From Thermoanaerobaculales bacterium (GTDB lineage Bacteria > Acidobacteriota > Thermoanaerobaculia > Thermoanaerobaculales > Sulfomarinibacteraceae), in contig JAOZPW010000178.1 of assembly GCA_029932545.1 (NCBI GenBank), positions 1-8,210 on the forward strand: a stretch of 8,210 bases of DNA. Reading direction: 5' to 3'. Positions within the stretch are counted from its first letter, which is position 1, and each line of letters starts with the position of its first letter. The position numbers were made by a program, and so were the translations under genes. The notes beneath the pieces are model-generated. The model was given only the letters and a program-made list of their open reading frames with translations, was not told the origin of the DNA and ran no database searches. Below, piece after piece: positions 1 to 5,487 of the stretch.

Positions 1-682
1 CGGCAACCTGCTGCCATCCCCGGTTGGCTGCGGGACTGGCAGGGCTGGGGTGAAGGATCTTGCCGATTCGTCTGCCATTGCCTGACAGAACCTCTGTAGC
101 CCGCAGAGCGGCAAAAGCCCCAATACCAACCACCCAGTCTGGATTCAAACACTCAACCGTGCGCCTGAGGGCCCGGTCGCAGACTTCGAACAACGGCCTT
201 CTTTCCCCGAGAGGGAGCCGGTTTGGTGTTCTGTTACGCCCACTGTCCTCTAAAAAAACCAATGGACAGTAATTAGCAACGAAAGCCTCCAAGAAAAAAG
301 CCTCAGGTGTTTGCCAGTGGTGTTTGACCCATCCCCAAAGCCTTTGGCCACTGACCTCGACTCGAGGACATTCGAGACCTTGTACCGGGCGCCTCGGGTG
401 AGGATCTCGAGGCATTCCGACCGGCTGGTCGATCCCCAGCCACTCCCCCACCGTTTGAACATCCCCGAACGGAACACCTGTCTGAGCCATGCCGAAAGGC
501 CCAGGGTTCATACCGAGAAAGACGACCCTCTTGCGGCCCCGGCCGAAAAGCTTCAGGTAGGCTTCATGTGGGCTCCTGGCGTAGGACAGAGGATTGTAGA
601 TATGGGTGACCGGCGACGAGAACAGCAACTCATCAACAGCCGCCGAGAGGTCTCGTGAAATCTGAACCAGCGAGTTAGCCAT
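1..682 (-). CDS. smug1: SMUG1-type (family 3) uracil-DNA glycosylase, 3' end off window
   Basis: This gene encodes a monofunctional glycosylase that removes uracil (and, in known SMUG1 enzymes, 5-hydroxymethyluracil) from DNA to start base excision repair. The reading frame is open from the ATG at 682 to the left edge (227 residues). It matches SMUG1 along its length: YNPLSYARSPHEAY near residues 29-42, the catalytic loop GMNPGPFGMAQTGVPFG at 57-73 with Asn59, GLECPRVEVSG at 102-112, CPLVFLEDSGRN at 139-150, and the HPSPASPAAN loop at 211-220 with His211. By comparison with human SMUG1 only the last few dozen residues are missing. A GAGG sits 5 nt before the ATG, overlapping the scpB stop region, and only 7 nt separate it from scpB, so it is probably the third gene of the scpAB operon. 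SMUG1 is best known from animals but also occurs in some bacteria, for example Geobacter. The family call is firm. Confidence 0.93.
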   Translation of the reverse strand, partial: MANSLVQISRDLSAAVDELLFSSPVTHIYNPLSYARSPHEAYLKLFGRGRKRVVFLGMNPGPFGMAQTGVPFGDVQTVGEWLGIDQPVGMPRDPHPRRPVQGLECPRVEVSGQRLWGWVKHHWQTPEAFFLEAFVANYCPLVFLEDSGRNRTPNRLPLGERRPLFEVCDRALRRTVECLNPDWVVGIGAFAALRATEVLSGNGRRIGKILHPSPASPAANRGWQQVA

Positions 683-689
683 CGGGGCC

Positions 690-1238
690 TCACTCAGCTT
701 CGACATTCTCATCCTGAATCATTTTCTCCGGTTCAGGGAGCTCCTCGATCCTGTCCAGCCCGAAATGAACCAGAAATTCCTTGGTTGTTCGGTAGAGAAA
801 GGGATTCCCGACGACTTTCTTGCGGCCCGCCAACCGTAACAGGCCACGGTCGAGAAGCGTTCGCACGACCGCAGTTGAATTGGCGCCCCGTACAAAATTG
901 ACCTCCGGGAGTGTCACAGGTTGCCGGTGGGCGACGATCGAGAGCACTTCGAGGGCGGCCTGAGAAAGTCGTTGCTTGGCCGCAAGGCCGTGAAATACCC
1001 TCAGTGTTTCGTCGAGCTCAGGGAGGGTAATGTACCGCCATCCCCCCGCGACCTTTTCCAAGCGAATTCCGTGTTCGGGTGCCGAAAGTCGATCCCGCAT
1101 CGATTCGAGTGCCTCTTCAACCTCCGCCACGGTGACAGCATCGTCACCCAACGCTTCAACAAGACCTTGAACCATCACCGGGCCTCGAGAGGTCAAGAGC
1201 GCCGCATCGATGAATGCCAGCACGGCGTCATTGATCAT
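690..1238 (-). CDS. scpB: Segregation and condensation protein B (ScpB)
   Basis: ScpB is the winged-helix kleisin-binding (kite) subunit that, with ScpA and SMC, forms the bacterial condensin that organises and segregates the chromosome. The 182-residue product has the usual length. It shows the first winged-helix domain with the GWRYITLPEL strand at 66-75, and the family signature LSQAALEVLSIVAHRQPVT at 91-109. The second winged-helix block follows: the RGAN turn near 117-120, LLDRGLLRLAGRK at 128-140, then GNPFLYRTTKEFLVHFGL at 144-161. The start at 1238 is chosen because a GGAGG lies 6 nt upstream and MINDAVLAFI is a typical ScpB beginning; the frame stays open further upstream but that extension is scpA in another frame. 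The gene overlaps the end of scpA by 11 nt, which implies translational coupling. The tail after residue 165 is acidic and variable, as is usual. Confidence 0.95.
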   Translation of the reverse strand: MINDAVLAFIDAALLTSRGPVMVQGLVEALGDDAVTVAEVEEALESMRDRLSAPEHGIRLEKVAGGWRYITLPELDETLRVFHGLAAKQRLSQAALEVLSIVAHRQPVTLPEVNFVRGANSTAVVRTLLDRGLLRLAGRKKVVGNPFLYRTTKEFLVHFGLDRIEELPEPEKMIQDENVEAE

Positions 1239-2022
1239 GAACGGCCTCCAGTGATTCCTGATGGAATGTTGCCGCTGGATCGTAAGCCAGAGGCCCCGGG
1301 CGCAAAAATATCTCGGCGAAGACCCGGCGCTGTTCGGCGCGAACACCTCCGAGACGCACCAACTCCAGTGTCGCCACGACCAACGCCACAACCTCTTCAG
1401 GATCGGTTCGGGTGTCCAGATGGCGAAGGAGAGGCATCAATTTGCTCTGATGAACCGTGTCATAGAGTTCCCGCATCTTGTCCTGGACCTTGAAACGTAA
1501 AGGCGTCACCTGAAGAGGTGGCGGGTGAGCCGCCGCAAAACGGTCCATGACCTCAAGGTAGGTCCTCGCCAGAACCCTGAGGTCGACATCTTCCCAATCC
1601 AACTCCAAGTCGCCACCGAGATCCTGGACTCCGATATTCGGTTCCCAAAGGCATCGTCGTACGACATCAGCATCGTAGAGATACTCTGCAACCTCTTTGA
1701 CGCGTCTGTACTCAAGCAGTCGGTCGACAAGTTCCCGGCGAGGATCGTCTTCGCCTCCGTCGGCCGAAGCCTTGGGGAGCAAAGTTCGTGACTTGAGATG
1801 CAGAAGCCAGGAGGCCATCCACAAGAACTCCCCCGCCAACTCGAGGTCGAGTCTCTGCATCTGTCTCAAGTACTGATGGTACTGGGAACAAATGCTGGAA
1901 ATTGGGATGTCGTGAATCGAAAATCTGTTTTTGCGAATGAGATGCAATAGCAGATCCAAGGGGCCATTAAAGTCAGGAACCTCGATCGCCGGGCCGATAC
2001 CGGTTGTGTCCATAGAAGCCAT
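1228..2022 (-). CDS. scpA: Segregation and condensation protein A (ScpA, kleisin)
   Basis: ScpA is the kleisin that bridges the SMC heads and carries ScpB in the chromosome condensin complex. From the ATG at 2022 the product is 264 residues, normal for the family. The N-terminal SMC-binding region is clear: VPDFNGPLDLLLHLIRKNRF at 15-34, then HDIPISSICSQYHQYL at 37-52, and LDLELAGEFLWMASWLLHLK followed by SRTLLP up to about 83. A second helical segment, RLLEYRRVKEVAEYL, is at about 101-115. The C-terminal winged helix ends in RRVFAEIFL, typical of the SMC-binding wing. The start is not certain: ATG 2022 and ATG 2013 are both possible and neither has a strong Shine-Dalgarno. The frame remains open to 2130, but that extension has no ScpA character and a -10-like TATACT (2038-2043) lies inside it. 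It is the first gene of the scpA-scpB-SMUG1 operon. Confidence 0.94.
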   Translation of the reverse strand: MASMDTTGIGPAIEVPDFNGPLDLLLHLIRKNRFSIHDIPISSICSQYHQYLRQMQRLDLELAGEFLWMASWLLHLKSRTLLPKASADGGEDDPRRELVDRLLEYRRVKEVAEYLYDADVVRRCLWEPNIGVQDLGGDLELDWEDVDLRVLARTYLEVMDRFAAAHPPPLQVTPLRFKVQDKMRELYDTVHQSKLMPLLRHLDTRTDPEEVVALVVATLELVRLGGVRAEQRRVFAEIFLRPGPLAYDPAATFHQESLEAVHDQ

Positions 2023-2037
2023 TCCGCTCACGCGAGC

Positions 2038-2043
2038 AGTATA
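2038..2043 (-). promoter_or_regulatory. Possible -10 element for scpA operon
   Basis: On the minus strand the sequence TATACT, preceded by T, matches the sigma-70 -10 consensus at five of six positions and lies about 16 nt before the scpA ATG at 2022. No good -35 hexamer is found at 16-18 nt, where the sequence is very G-rich. If it is used, the 5' leader would be under 20 nt, which favours a start at 2022 or 2013 over upstream codons. This is inference from sequence only. Confidence 0.3.
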
Positions 2044-2120
2044 ACCTGCCGCCCTCCCCAACCCGATGGAACCTTCCCTGACAAAGTAAAACATTTTCAG
2101 TCCGCAAACGACCGACTGGG

Positions 2121-2149
2121 TTAAGATCACATTCAGTATTCCCTATTCT
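2121..2149 (+). promoter_or_regulatory. Possible sigma-70 promoter for the exonuclease gene
   Basis: TTAAGA (2121-2126) and TATTCT (2144-2149) are separated by exactly 17 nt, and each matches four of six consensus bases. Transcription would begin near 2156, leaving a leader of about 40 nt before the GTG start at 2199. It lies in the short region between the divergent scpA and exonuclease genes. The matches are moderate, so this is tentative. Confidence 0.35.
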
Positions 2150-2198
2150 GAAACCGCCTACTGGGGCTTCGGAGGATCAACGGTCAAGGAGGCTCTTT

Positions 2199-2795
2199 GT
2201 GGAAATTTGGGACGGGCAAATGAACATGTTTGACGACAACCCTCAGAGAACGGTTTCCGCCGGGAAAAAGGTTGTGGTCTTCGATCTGGAAACCCAGAGG
2301 TCGTTCAAAGACGTCGGCGGCCGAACTCAGATGCACCGATTAGGTGTTTCCATCGGCGTCGCCTACAGCTACACGACAGACGAATATCTGACTGTCACCG
2401 AAGAGAGAATTGGGGAGTTGATCGAGCTTCTTCAGGAGGCCGACCTGGTGGTCGGCTACAACATCAAAGGCTTCGATTACGAGGTCCTTCGAGGTTATAC
2501 GGACGCAAACCTGGCGGCCCTGCCAACCTGTGACCTGATGTTTGAACTCGAGGCTCGCCTGGGTTTTCGGCCGAAACTGGAGAGCGTTGCATCCTCGACT
2601 CTCGGGACCGGGAAATCCGCGGATGGCCTTCAAGCCCTGGAGTGGTGGCGTCAAGGGGAGATCGAAAAGATCGCCGAATATTGCAAGGAGGATGTCAGAG
2701 TCACCAAGGAGCTTTACGATTTTGGCAAAAGAAACCGTTGCGTCCTGATCTCCCGGCTCGGAGGGAAACCCCGTCAGGTTGCTGTTGAGTGGTAG
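2199..2795 (+). CDS. DEDDy-type 3'-5' exonuclease / RNase H-like domain protein
   Basis: This 198-residue protein is a stand-alone exonuclease domain of the DnaQ/RNase H-like superfamily. It shows the three Exo motifs in order: Exo I VVVFDLET at 25-32 (Asp29, Glu31), Exo II VVGYNIKGFDYEVL at 84-97 (Asn88, Asp93), and Exo III YCKEDVRVTKELY at 161-173 (Tyr161, Asp165). The Tyr in Exo III makes it DEDDy, and the NxxxFDxxxL form of Exo II resembles the proofreading domain of family B polymerases. No polymerase, helicase or binding domain is attached. The start is GTG at 2199: an AAGGAGG lies at the ideal distance, ending about 6 nt upstream, while the internal ATGs at residues 8 and 10 have no such site. 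It probably acts on nucleic acid ends in the cytoplasm, but the substrate (DNA or RNA) cannot be read from sequence. It is divergent from scpA and likely monocistronic. Confidence 0.82.
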   Translation: MEIWDGQMNMFDDNPQRTVSAGKKVVVFDLETQRSFKDVGGRTQMHRLGVSIGVAYSYTTDEYLTVTEERIGELIELLQEADLVVGYNIKGFDYEVLRGYTDANLAALPTCDLMFELEARLGFRPKLESVASSTLGTGKSADGLQALEWWRQGEIEKIAEYCKEDVRVTKELYDFGKRNRCVLISRLGGKPRQVAVEW

Positions 2796-2805
2796 GGACC
2801 CACGC

Positions 2806-2837
2806 GTTGCCCTAAGGGCAACCACGGCGAAGCCGTG
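2806..2837. repeat. Two abutting perfect hairpins (palindromic unit)
   Basis: GTTGCCC-TAA-GGGCAAC (2806-2822) is a perfect 7-bp stem with a 3-nt loop. It is followed with no gap by CACGGC-GAA-GCCGTG (2823-2837), a perfect 6-bp stem with a 3-nt loop. The pair starts 10 nt after the exonuclease stop codon, at the point where recognisable Kup sequence on the other strand ends. No T-tract follows on either strand, so it is not a standard intrinsic terminator. It could be a small dispersed palindromic element (REP-like), a mRNA 3' stabiliser, or a factor-dependent end. No second copy was seen in this window. Confidence 0.6.
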
Positions 2838-3130
2838 AGGTCGAGACCAGGTGTTCCCTTCCCAGGAAGAAGCTGGTTCGCATGAGATCGATTGTGACTC
2901 CCTGAATTTCCAACAAATTGGCTATTTCCTGAATTTTCGATGCCTCCATGAAGCCATGGTGAGCGATGATACGGAAGATCCCAACGCCGCCAGGCAACAA
3001 TGGAGAACAGGATTGTGGTGATCACCATCGTCGTCGTGACAGCTACCCCGTAAGCTGCTGCCAGATTGTCGGATGAACCGAAACCAAGGACCAGGGCATG
3101 ATACCGCGACACGGATATACTTAATGAGGC
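2812..3130 (-). pseudogene. kup: Decayed remnant of a Kup-type potassium transporter
   Basis: Two pieces of a Kup (Trk-independent K+ uptake) protein are visible on the minus strand in different frames. The first (about 3112-2981) reads LVLGFGSSDNLAAAYGVAV then TTTMVITTIL and VAWRRW, a conserved late membrane helix of Kup. The second (about 2982-2833) reads GIFRIIAHHGFMEA, then an EIANLLEIQG segment and TSFFLGREHLVSTSR, the conserved cytoplasmic C-terminal region. Intact Kup proteins have roughly 120-140 residues between these blocks; here they join near 2980-2985 with a frame change. The N-terminal membrane helices are absent, and the C-terminal match stops at the tandem hairpin. The N-terminal edge near 3130 is approximate. 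No functional product is expected. This is a deletion-scarred relic, and there is no transposon sequence to explain it. Confidence 0.85.
3116..3121 (+). promoter_or_regulatory. Possible -10 element upstream of the four-helix membrane protein
   Basis: TATACT matches five of six -10 consensus bases and lies about 40 nt before the ATG at 3162. The hexamer 17 nt upstream (AGGGCA) is a poor -35 match. It sits at the edge of the Kup relic, so the promoter may have arisen or been exposed by the decay. Tentative. Confidence 0.25.
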
Positions 3131-3161
3131 ACATGCTTCGGGTTCAATTCAAGGGGGATTG

Positions 3162-3617
3162 ATGGCACAGTGGGTCGAAAAATCGAAACCGGCGGCAGCG
3201 GCTCGGGTCCATCTGATGCTGGCGTGGCTCATGTGGGCGGTGGTAGGTACGGTGCTGGTGGCTTTCGGTAGCCGGTGGTTGTGGCAGTCACCGACTCCCG
3301 CCAAGCCCTTGCTGACCGGCTTGGCGCTGGCGATCGGCGTCTTCAAGGCCCGTTTCGTTCTCGATCGCGTAGCGATGAAGATTGTTAACAGAATTCGAGA
3401 GCGTGGCGACGGTCGTTGCCTTGGGGGTTTCTTATCCCTGCGCTCATGGACATTCGTGGTGGCGATGGCGGGTGGCGGGCGAATCCTGCGCGGCTCGCAT
3501 GTCGCTCGGGGCCTTCTGGGCGTTCTCTACATCGCGGTGGGAACGGCCCTGCTGCTCTCCTCGCGAGTGGCCTGGCGGGCGTGGTTGCAATCGAGGCGGG
3601 GGGCGAACGTCTCCTAA
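3162..3617 (+). CDS. Small four-helix membrane protein of unknown function
   Basis: I do not recognise a named family for this 151-residue protein. Hydrophobicity suggests four membrane helices, at about residues 18-40, 46-63, 93-109 and 113-135. Between helices 2 and 3 is a basic, conserved-looking loop with FVLDRVAMKIVNRIRERGDG at about 65-84, then RCLGGFLSLRSW at 85-96. The C-terminus is short and Arg-rich, which predicts a cytoplasmic end. There is no signal peptide distinct from helix 1 and no catalytic motif. The ATG at 3162 is preferred over the adjoining TTG at 3159 because AGGGGG ends about 4 nt before it, a usable if slightly short spacing. The synthetase gene starts about 170 nt downstream on the same strand, so the two may be co-transcribed, although a separate promoter is possible. 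Product function is unknown; that it is a real gene is supported by the ribosome site and consistent membrane topology. Confidence 0.75.
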   Translation: MAQWVEKSKPAAAARVHLMLAWLMWAVVGTVLVAFGSRWLWQSPTPAKPLLTGLALAIGVFKARFVLDRVAMKIVNRIRERGDGRCLGGFLSLRSWTFVVAMAGGGRILRGSHVARGLLGVLYIAVGTALLLSSRVAWRAWLQSRRGANVS

Positions 3618-3784
3618 TCCCCCCAAATCCAACATCCGAAAAAGAAACCGCAAAAGGACTGAGTTTCACCGGTCACCGGGGCAGGTTTGGCATTATTGGC
3701 TGTGCCGTTCTGGCCACTATATGAATCGAGGTTCCGTAGACGTGGTATCCCCTGGGCACGAATCTTGCTGAATTATTTTAAGCC
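3618..3784. other. Intergenic region with possible promoter for the synthetase gene
   Basis: This 167-nt gap has no clear gene. TTGGCT (3696-3701) and TATATG (3718-3723), 16 nt apart, each match four of six sigma-70 consensus bases and could start a transcript near 3730. There is a short direct repeat, CACCGGT/CACCGGG, at 3667-3680. A plus-strand open frame beginning TTG at 3687 runs through the gap to a stop at 3912-3914 and is discussed under findings. No T-tract terminator follows the upstream gene. Confidence 0.3.
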
Positions 3785-5443
3785 ATGGCCATTCTTCCAG
3801 CCTTGCCATCAGTCATGCAATCGACTGCAGATTTGGAGGAAAGAACTGTCGATGGCGCTCCGGCCTGGTGCGCCTCTGATGCACCAGGTTTCTCTTCTCC
3901 CCAGCGCGGGCTGAAGATCGGGGTATCTCTGGCTCTGGGCATCACAGTAGTGTTAATTGTTGTTCTCGGCGGGCTCTCGGCGATTCAGTTGCGACGCGAA
4001 GCGAGTCAGGAGCGAGACGCGCGGCAGGCACTGTTGGCCGAGTCGCTTGCTCCACTGGCTGCCGAGGTCGCCGATGCCTCAGGGTTGGATGAGATCAAGG
4101 AACGGCTTGGAGCTTACCAACAGGCGTTCGTGGTCCGCGGCCATCCCGATCACCAGGTTGCCCTGGCAGACGAAAACGGGGAGGTCATCGCGTGTTCCGA
4201 TCGAGGTCGTGAGCGGGTGCCTGAGTCGGCACTCTCGGCAACGATTATGGTTCAAACGCCGGTTTTGCCAGCCGGCCGCGGAACTCTGACCGTGTGGCAA
4301 GACGGTTCGGGACTCACCACCGAGATGGCCCGCCGTCGCGGTCTAGCATGGTTCGATATCTGTGTGACCGTTTTGGTCCTCGGGCTGGGCGTGCAGCTTG
4401 TCGTTCATCTCCTGGTGTCACGTCCGTTGAGGCAGTTGCTCATCTCCATCGAGAAGACCGAGAACGGATACATTCAACAGCCTCCGAACATCAGAGGTGC
4501 CTGGGAGTTTCGCCTGCTTGCCTGGCGCTTTCACAAAATGAGTAAGGAGCTATTCGAAGGAACACGACTTCTGGTCGCTGCCCAGCGTCGTGCCATGATG
4601 TTGGCGGCCCAGCGGCATGGAATTCCCAATGGGAACAGGACAACCAACGTTCCTGTCTCCGGCCCCGGAAAGCGGACCATAGATGAGGCCTTTCTCCTCC
4701 GATACCTGCGCGACCGATGTGTCTTCCTGGAAACCTGCAGGTCCGGAGACCCGTCCGCACTTCGTGATGCCGTCGAGGCGTGGGAGTACGACGTTGTACA
4801 GGCCGAACGCCTGGGCGAAATGGACCTTAAAGGACGGCTCGGAAATGCTGCGCTCAGGATTCTCGAGCCGGAGGCGTATGAATCCGTCAGCCGCGCTGTG
4901 GACGACCTTCGAACGAGTCGCGCCGACTGGTGTTTGGAGGTCGAGGATGCGCTCAAAAGGGAGTTGGCAGTATCCGGGGTCCAGTGCCTTGCTATTCAGC
5001 ACAGGGTCAAGCACGTTGCCGGCGTGTGGCGCAAGATGCAAAACAAACACCTCGATATTGGCGAGGTCCACGACGCTCTCGCGTTTCGCCTCGTTGTGGC
5101 CGACCTGGACGAATGTTATCTCGCTTTGAACGCAGTTCATCGTCTCTTCGAGCCGGAGCCCTTCCGCTTCAAGGACTATATTGTGAGGCCCAAGGCCAAC
5201 GGATACCAGAGCCTTCACACCACGGTACGGGACAGGGACGGCTTCCCGTTCGAGGTGCAGGTCCGCTCGATGGAGATGCACGAGGCGGCCGAGAACGGTA
5301 CCGCGTCACACTGGAGGTATCTCGGTGGGAAGAATGGTGGTGACCCGAATTCAGTTTCGCGCACGCAGACACCTTGGATTGCTCGTGTCCTCAAAACGCG
5401 TCCTGCCCGCTTCGTGCTGGCCCGTTTCGGCCCTTCAGCCTAA
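3785..5443 (+). CDS. Membrane-bound sensor-HAMP-(p)ppGpp synthetase (RelA/SpoT synthetase domain)
   Basis: From the ATG at 3785 the product is 552 residues. Order: cytoplasmic N-terminus; transmembrane helix about 43-66; an extracytoplasmic region of about 120 residues with a Cache/PAS-like strand pattern (VALADENGEVIACSD at 125-139); transmembrane helix about 189-212; a HAMP-like stretch 213-257 (PLRQLL, a Gly at 228, EFRLLAWRFHKMSKEL). A linker leads to AERLGEMDLKGRLGNAALRI and LEPEAY, which match the segment joining hydrolase and synthetase domains in long RSH proteins. The synthetase domain spans about 395-512: HRVKHVAGVWRKM (Arg407, Lys409, Lys417), HDALAFRLVV (Asp430), RFKDYI with the RXKD motif, NGYQSLHTTV (Tyr474), FEVQVR (Glu490), and HEAAENGTASHWRY. 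These residues predict pyrophosphate transfer from ATP to GDP/GTP. HD hydrolase, TGS and ACT domains are absent. The start is doubtful: no Shine-Dalgarno precedes 3785, and the nearest one fits an out-of-frame ATG at 3852. Confidence 0.88.
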   Translation: MAILPALPSVMQSTADLEERTVDGAPAWCASDAPGFSSPQRGLKIGVSLALGITVVLIVVLGGLSAIQLRREASQERDARQALLAESLAPLAAEVADASGLDEIKERLGAYQQAFVVRGHPDHQVALADENGEVIACSDRGRERVPESALSATIMVQTPVLPAGRGTLTVWQDGSGLTTEMARRRGLAWFDICVTVLVLGLGVQLVVHLLVSRPLRQLLISIEKTENGYIQQPPNIRGAWEFRLLAWRFHKMSKELFEGTRLLVAAQRRAMMLAAQRHGIPNGNRTTNVPVSGPGKRTIDEAFLLRYLRDRCVFLETCRSGDPSALRDAVEAWEYDVVQAERLGEMDLKGRLGNAALRILEPEAYESVSRAVDDLRTSRADWCLEVEDALKRELAVSGVQCLAIQHRVKHVAGVWRKMQNKHLDIGEVHDALAFRLVVADLDECYLALNAVHRLFEPEPFRFKDYIVRPKANGYQSLHTTVRDRDGFPFEVQVRSMEMHEAAENGTASHWRYLGGKNGGDPNSVSRTQTPWIARVLKTRPARFVLARFGPSA

Positions 5444-5487
5444 TCCTTATCAAGGGACCACAAACCCCCGGTATCAATCGTCGGGAT

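Noticed and set aside
60..658. Plus-strand open frames (60-272 and 311-658) and a minus-strand frame at 250-477
   Set aside because: All lie over the SMUG1-type gene, whose motifs run continuously on the minus strand to the window edge; the 250-477 frame is the same strand in the wrong phase.
1239..1391. In-frame upstream extension of scpB to an earlier start at 1391
   Set aside because: The extension is the scpA coding region read in another frame and has no ScpB-like sequence; the start at 1238 has a well-spaced GGAGG.
2023..2130. In-frame upstream extension of scpA to an ATG at 2130
   Set aside because: The extra residues do not resemble ScpA, and a -10-like TATACT lies within them.
2806..2837. 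Integron attC site or intrinsic terminator
   Set aside because: The arms do not contain the GTTRRRY core of attC sites, no integrase is nearby, and no T-tract follows the hairpins on either strand.
2796..3160. Retron-type non-coding RNA suggested by the tandem hairpins
   Set aside because: No reverse transcriptase gene is present, and most of the region is explained as a Kup relic.
3382..3771. Other open frames over the four-helix membrane protein and the following gap
   Set aside because: They are Arg/Ser/Pro-rich with no membrane or domain pattern, as expected for shifted reading of a GC-rich gene; only the frame ending at 3617 gives a coherent membrane protein with a ribosome site.
4550..5281. 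Long minus-strand open frame antisense to the synthetase gene
   Set aside because: It mirrors a GC-rich coding region, has no recognisable domain or ribosome site, and the plus strand carries strong RelA/SpoT motifs.
5444..5487. Bidirectional terminator between the convergent synthetase and cheR genes
   Set aside because: Only a weak CCCG/CGGG pairing with a long loop is visible and there is no clear T-tract.
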